In this document: one piece after another, positions 18,300 through 30,299 of the stretch
Position numbering within the stretch: the first letter of the stretch is position 1
Layout of the letters: each line of letters opens with the position of its first letter
NCBI RefSeq assembly: GCF_029227915.1
Contig: NC_079877.1
Coordinates: 30,591,851-30,655,850, forward strand
DNA from: Hydractinia symbiolongicarpus
Taxonomy: Eukaryota; Cnidaria; Hydrozoa; Anthoathecata; Hydractiniidae
DNA: 64,000 nucleotides
Direction of reading: 5' to 3'
Notes under the pieces: model-generated
Told to the model about the DNA's origin: nothing
What the model saw: only the letters and a program-made list of their open reading frames with translations
Databases searched by the model: none
Translations under genes and position numbers: made by a program

Positions 18300-21200
18300 T
18301 AACATCCAGTTGAATAGAACGATTGTTTTGTTTGTTTTTTTGTTCGCTTGACTCATGCTGAAGATTTTGATTGGTTATATTAGACAGGGGAGGAAATGCT
18401 TTGGTTTTCTTTGTCAAATATTTAAATCTGCTATTAGGGTAATCTGGGGGCTTCAACAATCTGACGTCAGCAACGAAAACGAAAATATTTTCTCGTTTTT
18501 CGAGAATATAGAGAAATAAGTTCATTTGCAAAACAAATCTGTAATTTTGTTTTATTATTCTGTGATACTGTTTTTTTTTTACATTTCTTTGCCATTATGG
18601 TTGATATCTTTTTTCTTTAAAAAGATCTTCAAACTACAAATTTGTGCAAAATATTACAATATGTTATTTTGGTTCGTCCAAAAAGTGATATAAATTTCTA
18701 TTCTATTTAAACAAACCAGTATTTTAGTTTCTCCTTTGTTTCATGATTTGGGTTTTTACTATTTTATTAAACTTAATAAAGCAACCATAAAGGCTTTTCT
18801 TTAAAAGATCTATTTTCCACCCTATTTGTTTAATTAATTGGTTTGTATTTGTATTTAAGCCTTCTTGTCTGCTGTACTGAAGTTTCCGGACCAAATTTCT
18901 GTTTTAATGGCACGTTCTATATAACTGTCCTAACTCCGCTGTAAACATTGACGAATGCAGAGTGTGCATTACTTAGATGGCGACCTTTAAAAATCTGTCC
19001 CCTTTCCCAATATATTATGTCCGTTATTGTGGCAGGATAAGACACGGAGGCGGTTTATGCTAATAACCAAGATGCACAATGTGCACTGAAGAATAAAAAA
19101 TATATAATAAACTTGGCCACAACTCCAAAAACTAATGGTGATCTTTATTTTTCAAAATTACAAAGTAAAAAATCTAAACCAAACTTTTATATTTTACAAC
19201 TTTTTAAAAGAGGCCATAAAATGTCTTGCCGATGTTCAACTGTAGATGATGTTGAATTTATGGATTAATTATGTTAATGATATGTACATTATAAAAAGGT
19301 TCTTTTGTTATTACATCCCTATTGTCGACACTGGACACTATTAACTAAAAAGGCAAAACTCGGAAAGAAAATCGCTCATCAAAAAAACAGTATTAAAAAT
19401 GGTTAGATCTCGTTTTTTTAACTTAACTTTTTACAAGATATTGATTTTGTAACGCCGCTAGACACATACCACATATGAAACCTAGTTCCACAAAGCTAAA
19501 ATTTTGCAGCTTTGAATTTGAATTTCTTTTCTTTTTCCAAAAATGAAAATGTGAGGGCTTCATGTTTTTGGTTTATCTTTGTTTCCATTTTGTGCGAGTC
19601 GATGATTGGTGACAAGAGAATATTCAATAAAAATACAATCAACATGGCAGCATGAATAGACAAAAACACACTGTAAACACATTTTAGAACATCTTTCACT
19701 ATCTTACCTTCACCTTTATCTGCTACCGTTATTGATCTCAGCCAACAGAAAAATTAAACAGAGCGACAATTTTAAAATACCGTGATTCACCACATTCTTT
19801 CTGTTTGGCGGGAATTCTGTGACGCAAATCAAAATGGTACAAACCTGCATACACAAGTTTAATTAATTCTAACATGATTAAAATCGCTGAAGAGAGTCGT
19901 GTTCAATCAAGCACCAATAAATAAAAATAATTCTAAAACGCGACTAACGGTTATGTAGTTATCTAAGTAAACAACTAATTCCCTTCACCTATCGTTTTTT
20001 TTGTCGTCGTCGTTGCGTCTCATGTCGAACAATTTGTACGCTGCGTTCGAGGCCGATTCAGCACACAAAAATGACAACAATCTTATAAAAAAAGTACGTA
20101 TTTCTTTGTATTTCTTGATAAGAAGGTTGCATTCGTTACCAAAGATTTCTCGTTCCTTTTTAAGTACAAATGCAGCACCCTCGTCCTCAGGGTTTTTTGC
20201 CTTCTTGATAAGAAAGATGACTAAAAAGACAAAAAAAGCCTGGGGACGAGGGTGCAAATGCAGTATAGCCGACAATAAAAAAGCAACATTAGTTTTAAAG
20301 CTGTATACATCTGAAGAAGAATTTGAGGACGTGTTTTGTACGCAGAAGGCGATTAAATACTTTAACTTGCTGAAAATGAATTTAAGTGTCAACCTCGTCG
20401 GCAGGGCTTTTCTAGGCCTATGATGTTCTGACGAGACGGTTCATAGACGTAGAAGAAGCCTGAGGACGAGTTTGAGTGAGTTGCTGATTATGTGAAGCGA
20501 GACCAACCACTGTACTAGGTTCTTACTGTGATGTTGTGTATTTTATCAACATTTTCAATTAGTAATCCACATGAATGTTTATTTAAAACTACTCTTTTGT
20601 TAGTTTTACTTTCTCCGAAAAATAAAATCAGCGTTCTAAGAACGAAACGATTAACCACAGTTCAAACTACCTTTGTTGCATTTCGCTCTCCTTCAGTGTG
20701 CTGGATTATTTTATGGAAGAGCAAGGAATAGTAATTAAAAAAAATGATGGAGATAATAATGGAGCTACATTTATAGCGTTATAAATTATTTCTCAATATA
20801 AATAAACTCGCTCCAAGCACTCACTTCCTTAAAATGATAAAATCCCTTTTGCTTTATTTAGAATGCTCTTCAAAAATGGGGACAAGGTTGGACGAAATCA
20901 GAGATATAACTTTCAAGCAAAACAATTTTCGTGATATCAAAAATTAGAAATCAGTTTTTGAGCCAGACACTTCCATCAGCCTAGTAACGAGGTTGTAGAT
21001 CTATTTTAGGTCGTTAATGGCAACACGTCATATTTATAATGTCAACAACAAAACTGTCTTGTTGTGTTCTTAGAACTTTTTAAGTTTGTTTTTAAAAATT
21101 CCAGTGTTGTTTTTTTTCAACCAAGGCTACAGAAGAAAAAAATGGTTTAATCAATTTAAACATATTTATTTTTAGTGGACTTGGAGGTAAGTTACTATGT

Positions 21201-21403
21201 GGTTTTTATAAACTTTGTAATTCAGTTAATGAAAGTATTTTAAATACCATAGCCTTATATGCCTAGCCCTGTGTCGTTGAATAACTCAACCAATTTCGAT
21301 AGTTTAGCGCCTACACGAGCTTTAGAATCGTTCTTCTTTCTATTACAATGTTTTCGTAGTCTCGCGTCCACTTCTAACTTTTTTTATTTTTTAATTTTTC
21401 TAG
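18300..21403. other. Intergenic region without recognised gene
   Basis: Only short frames are present. A frame at 19496-19699 (minus) contains a possible membrane segment but no supporting exon structure or homology was seen. A palindromic element lies at 20168-20262. A possible non-coding first exon of the next gene lies near 21174-21186 before GTAAGT. Confidence 0.4.
20168..20262. repeat. Small palindromic MITE-like element
   Basis: The arms CACCCTCGTCCTCAGG and CCTGGGGACGAGGGTG form a near-perfect fold-back around a spacer of about 45 bases. Related GGACGAG motifs appear alone near 20462 and 48080, which suggests a dispersed family. Confidence 0.65.
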
Positions 21404-21429
21404 ACATCCTGTATCGTTTAACATTCAAC

Positions 21430-23873
<2,444 letters not shown>

Positions 23874-24719
23874 CAGATTAGTTTAAGACTTTTAAATTCA
23901 CATGCACGTCTTTTTTACAAAAGCAGCACAAAATTTTGCTCGATGTTGCTAAAGTGACTGTATTTCACAAGCTGCTAATTTTTTCTTTCTGGTTATTTAC
24001 TTGGAAAGATCACATTTGCTTATTCGCTTGCTCGCGTGTGGTGCAACAAACAAAATCAAACTTTCGCTGTAACGTTTTTTTACGTATAAAACTTACATGA
24101 TTTTGAGCACTAGAAAAGTCTCGAAAACTATCGCTGGTTTATCAACACCACTGTTTCTCCTTTTTCTTTATTCGCTCGCTTTATGCTGTCGGCTGCTTTG
24201 ACTTTGCTTTGTTGTTTTAAAGGATGTAAACTTCATGTTGCTTCATGTTGTGTGTAAAGCGCTTAGTCAGATGCCGTAATAACACTATTTTAATTTTTCT
24301 TAACATCCGTGATCAGTCTTAAATAAGTTTATCTTTATTCTGATATTGGGTTGATTGACAACCAGTTCATTTGTTTTCTTTAAAACGTTAACAATATCAG
24401 CTGCTTTAAATAACATTGAGTGTTTTTAATTTCAAAAGAATCAGCGCGAGGCGCTCGACGAAGTCTTCTTCGCAAAAAATAGTTAACTTCAATATTCTAA
24501 CTTTTTTCCATGGAAATCTGAATGTAACACGCTGCAAGCACGTGAAAATTGTATGGAAAATGTCCCTAATATACGTCGGTAACATTGTTCGTGAAAACTT
24601 CGTTTAACCGTGATATTAACCTATTTTTACAGGTTTCAATATACAATTTGATCATGAAAAAAAATATTGATAGATACGCGCACAGACACCAGAGATAGAG
24701 AAATGTTCCTTCTGGCACA
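23874..24719. other. Intergenic region between membrane-protein gene and Polinton
   Basis: The 3' flank of the membrane-protein gene contains no coding block that could be recognised. It ends at the Polinton target site. Confidence 0.5.
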
Positions 24720-24725
24720 GTCGAC
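24720..24725. other. Left target-site duplication of Polinton (GTCGAC)
   Basis: GTCGAC stands directly before the left TIR and again directly after the right TIR (47376-47381). Six bases is the Polinton duplication length. Since GTCGAC also resembles the TIR end itself, the exact border could shift by six bases. Confidence 0.6.
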
Positions 24726-24935
24726 GTCGAGCAAAGGGAAATTCCCTAAGTCATCTGTTAGTCACCAACACAAAATAATATGAATATGCCAATAACCAAC
24801 ACATAATAATATATAAATGTAAGATACATGACGTCATCTACCAATCACCAACACAAAATAATATTAAATCATAAATACATTAAATACTAACACATAATCA
24901 TATTAAATAATATAAATGACGTCATGAGCAATAGC
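24726..24935 (+). repeat. Left terminal inverted repeat of Polinton
   Basis: The repeat matches the reverse complement of 47165-47375 almost base for base; I see one substitution and one extra A near the outer end. Inside are four imperfect 18-bp units of the type ACCAACACAWAATAATAT starting at 24764, 24795, 24847 and 24886. There are two TGACGTCA palindromes (24829-24836, 24917-24924). A GGGAAATTCCC palindrome lies at 24736-24746. Confidence 0.97.
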
Positions 24936-24949
24936 GACTAACGGAAATA

Positions 24950-25030
24950 ATGCTGACATCAACAAAAAATAGAATTGAGTAAGGAAAGTCCCCTACTCAA
25001 GGATGCCTTGCTGAGGTCGGAATAATAAAG
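24950..25030 (+). promoter_or_regulatory. TIR-proximal promoter region with kappaB-like palindrome
   Basis: The block GCTGACATCAACAAA at 24952 is followed by an imperfect palindrome at 24975-25000, TTGAGTA...TACTCAA. At its centre is GGAAAGTCCCC (24983-24993), the reverse complement of the classical kappaB site GGGGACTTTCC. An ATAATAAAG lies directly before the ATG of the first gene. The same three parts recur in the same order before the polymerase gene cluster (34093-34202). Regulatory role is inference. Confidence 0.55.
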
Positions 25031-25630
25031 ATGAGGAGGCAAGAAGAATGGAAGAAATTAGTTGAAGAAAATCCCCCAGTGGTAAGGTATGTACCGGACC
25101 AATTCAAGACCCAGGAAATGTGCAACAAGGTTGTTCAAAAGAACCCCTGGCTATTCAAGTATACCCCCGACAGGTTCAAGACGCGAGACATGTGCACAAA
25201 GGCAGTTGAGGAGTATCCAGGGATGATCAGACATGTTCCTGACAGGTTCAAGACGCAAGACATGTGTAATATGGCGGTTCGAGATAAACCTCATCTACTC
25301 GAGTTTGTTCCGGACTGGTTCGTGACCCGGGATATGTGTAGTAGCACTGATCCTCGATTGCTCGATGCTTATCGTCAGCGGAAAGTGGAGAAGGCAAGGA
25401 TTAAGGAGGAGCTGCTTCCTATTGCATGGCATCCCGATAGAGTCATTGATTGGTGTTTTTCAGAGTATGAAAAGGCAGATCTTGAGCTTTTGTGGAGTAT
25501 TGATCTCGATAAATATGATAGATGCAAGTGTGGACGGAGACTAATAATAAAAGGAAGGATATTGTGCTGGCAGCATTGCATGATGTATATAACATACAAC
25601 GGAGGTTATTGCAAATGTAAAAATCCCTAG
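25031..25630 (+). CDS. DUF4116-like repeat protein resembling giant-virus proteins
   Basis: This intact 199-residue protein is the first gene inside the left TIR. Residues about 15-105 hold four tandem units of about 27 residues built on VPDxFKTxDMC, the style of DUF4116 repeats known from giant viruses, protists and bacteria. A segment AWHPDRVIDWCF follows near residue 135, again common in mimivirus-type proteins. The C-terminus has paired cysteines (CKCG, CWQHC, CKC) that could bind zinc. No function is known for the repeats. The ATG is preceded by ATAATAAAG, the element's gene-start signature. The gene shows no breaks, unlike most neighbours. Confidence 0.8.
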   Translation: MRRQEEWKKLVEENPPVVRYVPDQFKTQEMCNKVVQKNPWLFKYTPDRFKTRDMCTKAVEEYPGMIRHVPDRFKTQDMCNMAVRDKPHLLEFVPDWFVTRDMCSSTDPRLLDAYRQRKVEKARIKEELLPIAWHPDRVIDWCFSEYEKADLELLWSIDLDKYDRCKCGRRLIIKGRILCWQHCMMYITYNGGYCKCKNP

Positions 25631-25650
25631 TTGGGTTATTATAATAAAGG

Positions 25651-26222
25651 ATGTTTAAATTTTACAATGAATCAGTAGAGACAAGGGATATCTATAGTGA
25701 ACCAACAGTACTTAATATCGAGGAGGTTTAAATTGAGAATATCGTAATTAGCGATCTGATTAAAGCGAACAAAGGCAAAGATGTTAGATATGTTATAGGA
25801 TATAAACATGACAATAAGATATCGTCGCTGCTAATTATAACACCGAGAGGTCTATATAGTCATTCGATATACATAACCATCCTGAGTGGCTTGAAAAATA
25901 TCAGAGTATTCTGGCCAGGATTGAAAAATTATATGGTCGTGAACTCACGACCTCATCAGTGAGGAACGGTAGATACCTAAACACAAAAATTAAAGAATGG
26001 GATGGTAAAATAAACACATATTTCTACGATCTTCCAGTACCTATGCGACAACCATGTGAATGTATCTGTATATTAAAAATATCCAGCATTTATCAACAGA
26101 GGAATAAGCATTTCATCCAGGTTCTTCTAGAGGAATGTAAGTATAAACCGGTGCAACAACCTTTAGGAACCCGACACCTTATTGATTTAGATGATGAAGA
26201 GGACCCGTTCGTCGTCGTTTAG
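25651..26222 (+). pseudogene. Polinton accessory gene of unknown function, stop and frameshift
   Basis: An ATG preceded by AATAAAGG opens 20 bases after the previous stop. The frame reads MFKFYNESVETRDIY and meets a TAA at 25729-25731. It resumes in the same frame (IENIVISDLIKANKGKDVRYV), then shifts near 25880 into a second frame that continues to 26222. The second part holds EKYQSILARIEKLYGREL, a DLPVPMRQPCEC segment and an acidic tail DLDDEEDP. Reading order and continuity across the breaks support one original gene of about 190 codons. I recall similar proteins in cnidarian genomes, but no function. The hairpin at 26239-26265 follows its stop. Confidence 0.6.
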
Positions 26223-26238
26223 TTAAAACTCGATAGAT

Positions 26239-26265
26239 TTTTGTATATTAATGTTGTATACAAAA
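26239..26265 (+). terminator. Intergenic hairpin TTTTGTATA/TATACAAAA
   Basis: A perfect 9-bp stem with a 9-base loop lies 17 bases after the stop codon at 26222. It belongs to a set of four hairpins in this element with the same TTTTGT...ACAAAA base. A role in mRNA 3'-end formation is inference. Confidence 0.5.
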
Positions 26266-26271
26266 TAAACT

Positions 26272-26427
26272 ATGAATGATTTGAAAAGAGAAGCGAGAGA
26301 GCTGGGTATTTCTGGCTACTCCACCATGAAAAAGGCTGAAATTATGAAGGCAATTAATAAAACAAGAAGCCCTGGGGGCTCTAAGAATTTCCGCTCACTA
26401 CCAAAATATTTGATGAAAACCTGCTAA
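26272..26427 (+). CDS. SAP/Rho_N-like short protein, probably truncated
   Basis: An ATG preceded by AATAAACT opens a 51-residue frame. Residues 1-30, LKREARELGISGYSTMKKAE, have the helix-loop-helix pattern of SAP or Rho N-terminal domains, which bind DNA or RNA. The tail is basic and ends abruptly, just before a tandem-repeat tract. Polintons often carry a SAP-headed protein; here the rest seems lost. The same domain heads the 428-residue protein at the other end of the element. Confidence 0.5.
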   Translation: MNDLKREARELGISGYSTMKKAEIMKAINKTRSPGGSKNFRSLPKYLMKTC

Positions 26428-26609
26428 TTCGTTGTGTTATTGTGCCAAACATTCGAGGAGGTTTGGTGCATGAACCTCTGAAGATATAGCACACAAGTGA
26501 CATTATATCTTACAACAAACGCAAACAAAACGAAACGAGTCATAATAAACTCACATTTTAAAAGAAATTGCTAACAAAAAAATACAGCGTATCATTCATG
26601 GTTGAAAGT

Positions 26610-27135
26610 CTTGCGATTAAAACTTTTATGGTCTTAAACGGCATTTAGGTGACAAAAATCAAAATTTTGATGTCACCATTATGTTCAGCACACTTTCTTT
26701 GTTAACTTTGCCAATTTTTGTTGAAAATGAAGTAGTTTTAATTTTTGGACCAATTTTGGCCTAAAATGACATTTAAGGTGGCAAAAAACCAAAATTTTGA
26801 TGCCACCATCATGTTTAACATACTTTTTTTGTTAATTGTGCCAAATTTTGTCAAAAATAAAGTAGTTTTAATTTTTGGACCAATTTTGGCCTCAAATGAC
26901 ATTTAGGTAAGAAGAAATCAAAATTTTGATGTCACCATCATGTTCAGCATACTTTATTTGTTAGCTGTGCCAAATTTTGTTTAAAATAAAGTAGTTCTAA
27001 TTTTTGGACCAATTTTGGCCTAAAATGACATTTAGGTAACAAGAAATCAAAAATGTTCAGCATACTTTTTTTGCTAACTGTGCCAAATTTGGTCGCAAAC
27101 AAATACCAATTTTGGTCTGAAACGTCATTTAGATG
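26610..27135. repeat. Tandem repeat, about 129-bp unit, four copies
   Basis: Successive copies start around 26643, 26771, 26901 and 27030, measured at the shared ATTTAGG, with a shortened last unit. Each full unit contains GGACCAATTTTGGCCT and a fold-back block centred on CAAAATTTTG flanked by GGTGAC/GTCACC-like arms. No gene spans it. It sits between the truncated SAP frame and the coding remnant at 27254. Confidence 0.9.
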
Positions 27136-27253
27136 ACTTCCCAGTAGTTAGGGAGCTTGGGTACGAAGTTTACATCTGTGACAGAGGAACGTGAAATCCC
27201 AAGGTCGATTTTTTCTCAAAAAATGCTCCGAAAGAAAAAAACGACGGTTTTAA

Positions 27254-27472
27254 AGAATTTCCTACGCCTTCGGGCACGGAAATTCAATTAAATATAGAGA
27301 TACTGCAACGCAAACTCTTGGACCTTCTTGCAAAGAATGCCTAGAAAAAACAGCTATGAAGATCCTAGAGGAGTACATCAGAGGCCTCGAAGCGAGACAG
27401 AAAGGAAGTATTATATATGACGGAGATTTTATGGTTGACGCTAGTACAGGTGAGGTTGTGGGCATCGTCTAA
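27254..27472 (+). pseudogene. C-terminal coding remnant, unknown Polinton gene
   Basis: A stop-free frame of 72 codons without its own ATG ends at TAA 27470-27472. It contains a CxxC pair (PSCKECLEKTAMKILEEYI), a predicted helix and a GDFMVDASTGEVVGIV tail. It may be the far end of a gene whose start was replaced by the repeat tract upstream. The overlapping minus-strand frame looks like a shadow. I cannot name the family. Confidence 0.35.
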
Positions 27473-27530
27473 TGAATATTTAGGCGGTTCGTCTAGGTAG
27501 CGCTTACATACTGCGCAGACTGCAAGTTTT

Positions 27531-28120
27531 TTAACAGTTCTTCTCTGGCGCGACTAATTGCTGCCTTTCTTGTTCATTAATCGTCTCAACGATTTTTTTC
27601 GTGCGTTGGCGAATCTGCTCCTTTAGCAGCATATATTTTTGCTTCTCTTGGTTTATTAGTGAAAATTCATAATCACTTATCACTCCATTTTCGATGGCTT
27701 TCAAAATCAAATCAACGATGGAGTTCAGCTTAGTTTCCGCTAATAATCTTATTGAGTCGTGTGTTTTGCGTTTATAATTCATCAAGAGCCACCTTGTTTT
27801 AAGGCTGTTTGTCCTAATCCAACGTCAATGCTGATCCCACCCATGGCCACGGCTAGTGGTACACCGATCCCACTCAACATGCTACCAATGCCGACCCCCA
27901 AGGTGATCACGCTTATGGCGAGCAATCCGTGGTCCATATAATGGATCCAGGTACCATGCATCCCAATTTTTTTACTGAGTTTTTCTCGCTGCTTTACTTC
28001 ATTTCTTAGATATATTTCGATCTCTTCGATTTTCTTCAATTGATAGACTTGACTTTCATCAGGCTCATGATCCGGTGCACTCGCCGGTAAACTAGGATAT
28101 AGTTTCATAACATCTGTCAT
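27531..28120 (-). pseudogene. Polinton membrane-associated protein, split into two frames
   Basis: Frame 1 (27782-28120) begins at an ATG preceded by AATAAAT. It has a helical stretch (KKIEEIEIYLRNEVKQREKL) followed by two hydrophobic segments near residues 65-105. It stops at TGA 27784-27782, and the A of that stop is also the first base of an ATG opening frame 2 (27531-27782). Frame 2 is helical and charged (THDSIRLLAETKLNSIVDLI, ISDYEFSLI). In related cnidarian proteins, as I recall the family, the two halves form one chain. The break is therefore either a frameshift mutation or a TGATG restart junction. Function is unknown; its helical-hydrophobic-helical layout suggests a membrane-associated virion or assembly protein. 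Confidence 0.6.
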
Positions 28121-28122
28121 AT

Positions 28123-28791
28123 TTATTCTATCAGTAGATGTATGGTAATTCCAAAAAATGATACGTTCTTATCGTGGTGATATTCATCCGTCAGCATGAA
28201 CTCGAGACGATCCGCGGATCCCTTCAAAGGAAGATAAACAGGAGTATCAAAAGTCCACGTCAACATGTCTCCCCATTTATTTTCTTTGGTCGGAAGCATA
28301 GCCAGTATCTTGGATTTTTTTCCATTAAGAAGGCAGTCATCCTCGTCTAACTGAGGACAAATAAGTCGTAACCTATGATATACGTCAGTTTTGTAGATTG
28401 CATGATAGTCACCTTTCATATAATATTTTTTACTGGGATCGTAGGGTAGACCTAATAGCTCTTGTAGTTGTTGATGAATCACCACTTTGTACCCGTCATT
28501 AACACGTAGCCTGCATAGTCCATTTTTAAGGACAGAAAGTTGTATCTTGCCCTGTGCATGGGTATTGACGATGGCCGCGATATCTTCAATCTTATACAGG
28601 CCTTTCATGATGTGAATTCTAGTAACCGTCGGATCAGGTCCTACTTCATGGATGGTGAAGTTATTATTGCCATAGAGGTTCAACCAAGTAGGTCGAATGC
28701 TGATGGATTTCAGGGCTATACTCGTGTCTTGCCCTAGGTAGTCTTCAAAAATCGTAGGCTTCTCTATATCAGTAATATACAGTTGTCGCAT
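28123..28791 (-). CDS. Candidate minor capsid protein (penton-like)
   Basis: This intact 222-residue protein is predicted to be mainly beta-strand. Recognisable blocks are PTWLNLYGNNNFTI near residue 34, GLYKIEDIAAIVN near 65 and KGSADRLEFMLTDEYH near 190. Polintons encode a single jelly-roll minor capsid protein forming the vertex. This gene's size, strand pattern and conservation in cnidarian copies fit that role, but I see no diagnostic motif, so the call is inference. It lies two bases upstream of the split membrane protein on the same strand. It is divergent from the gene at 29154, with a 360-base space between. No AATAAA precedes its ATG; the sequence there is TTAAAGAAAG. Confidence 0.4.
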   Translation of the reverse strand: MRQLYITDIEKPTIFEDYLGQDTSIALKSISIRPTWLNLYGNNNFTIHEVGPDPTVTRIHIMKGLYKIEDIAAIVNTHAQGKIQLSVLKNGLCRLRVNDGYKVVIHQQLQELLGLPYDPSKKYYMKGDYHAIYKTDVYHRLRLICPQLDEDDCLLNGKKSKILAMLPTKENKWGDMLTWTFDTPVYLPLKGSADRLEFMLTDEYHHDKNVSFFGITIHLLIE

Positions 28792-29153
28792 CTTTCTTTA
28801 AGAAAGAATTGTTACAATGAGATACTTCATCAGAAACTGTACATAACGTGAGTGAAAGCTGTCAAAGAGCACAGTAATATAACAACAGGACGCTAATCGC
28901 TTGAACGAACTCGTTAGCATCATTCGGTATGTTGTAAATAGTATATGATAGATTAGATTTAGTTAGATATAGAACGAGCTATACCGCGAACTGCTAGGTC
29001 GAGCCTTCCGGCTCGGCCGATGTCAGCAGTGAGTGGTACGCTCTGGAGGCACTGCGTAGTTATTTTGGAAAGAACAGGGATTTGTCGCAATAAATATGGT
29101 GTTTTTCCTGTATCTATAATCATATGTAACAACAAAAAAGCACCTTTAACAGA
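28792..29153. promoter_or_regulatory. Divergent intergenic region
   Basis: The region separates two divergent genes and so should hold promoters for both. A small GC-rich hairpin CGAGCC-TTCC-GGCTCG lies near 29011-29026. No TATA, kappaB or CRE site was recognised. The overlapping minus-strand frame 28959-29489 is a shadow. Confidence 0.35.
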
Positions 29154-30263
29154 ATGAATATTTATAGTTATAATCCCAAGGCAAAGTACAAGTCCAATAG
29201 AGTCGAGTGGCCTCTCGGCGTAACTAACTTGGAGCATCAGGACCTCTACGTGTCTACGACTCAGCACATTTCCGTAGCCTTCCCACAGTTCACCAAATAT
29301 CCTATCAAAGTTCCTACTAATCTGTTGAATGATCCCGTGAATATAAATTGCCAAGCCTTGAATTATTGGAACATCCCAGTAAATTTTGCTTGTCATTGCG
29401 CGACAACGGCGTTGGGGATCTCTGCCAAGCACATGAGTGGCTCTGTACCCCTCGTTAACTCGATCTTTAAATTTCACGTATACTACCACATGAGACGTAT
29501 CCTCGCGAGAATGAAGGTACCAATGTCATACGAGGGAGGCTTTTCTCAGTACGAGAACCCTTACTCTACCTCGGGTTACGCGCGAGTATGTCGCGAATAT
29601 GGTGCGGATCCCAACGCTTTTTACAAGTTCAAAGCAGTCATGTCGTCACTCACCAACGGCCGTTAGTGGCCACAGGTTAATGGAGATTGGGCCAAATTTA
29701 TAATACCAACCTCCCAGGGTCTGACATCGGAGGGCCTGACGAAGCTTAGCGAAAGTATACGCGTCTATGTTGTCTTATTGCTAGGATCTCAAGCGAGTGC
29801 AAATGCATCAATCCTAGGATGTAATGCCGATAACTATACAGCGAGGCAAATATTATTGCAGAATTTCGAGGACATGGTTTTACGCGACGAGAACGTAGGT
29901 CAAGACATCACCGAGTTTCAAAAGATGCTGCAGTATGCCATAACACCAGTAAATTTTGCTGTAATGTCCAGCGTATACATGTTTTCCTCGAATATGGATC
30001 TTCGCATTGGAAAGTTGGAAGGGTATAACAACAACGTTCTAATTGCTCCTTCTAATGTAGGTGTTGGTGTGGAGCTAGACCTGAATACCATGGTTGTCAA
30101 ACATAATGCATCCTTTACTATACCTCATAGGCAACATATCAAGAAAACCACGCCTGATACCAAGGAAGACCTTAGGCAGCATGAGGATACCAAAACCACG
30201 CTGGTTATGGTAGGAGTAGGACTTATCCTCGCTTTCATCGAAGAAATAGGTCTAATGTGTTGA
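29154..30263 (+). pseudogene. Polinton accessory gene with one in-frame stop
   Basis: The ATG at 29154 opens a frame of 170 residues ending at TAG 29664-29666. The same frame then runs without interruption through 29667-30263, so a single nonsense codon splits a gene of about 369 codons. The N-terminal part holds KSNRVEWPLGVTNLEHQDLY, FPQFTKYPIKVP and YHMRRILARM. The C-terminal part ends with one hydrophobic segment (LVMVGVGLILAFIEEIGLM), probably a membrane anchor. The protein family is familiar from cnidarian Polintons but has no known function. Stop suppression cannot be excluded. Confidence 0.7.
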
Positions 30264-30299
30264 ACAACATACTAGACTCTTCATCAATTCTTACTTCTG

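Noticed and set aside
19496-19699. Minus-strand frame with a hydrophobic stretch
   Set aside because: Isolated, no neighbouring exon, no recognised family.
20001-20423. 140-residue plus frame and 135-residue minus frame
   Set aside because: They overlap each other across a palindromic MITE; no family likeness or splice support.
28959-29489. 176-residue minus-strand frame in the Polinton
   Set aside because: It overlaps the conserved plus-strand gene from 29154, which continues in frame after one stop; the minus frame has no recognisable blocks.
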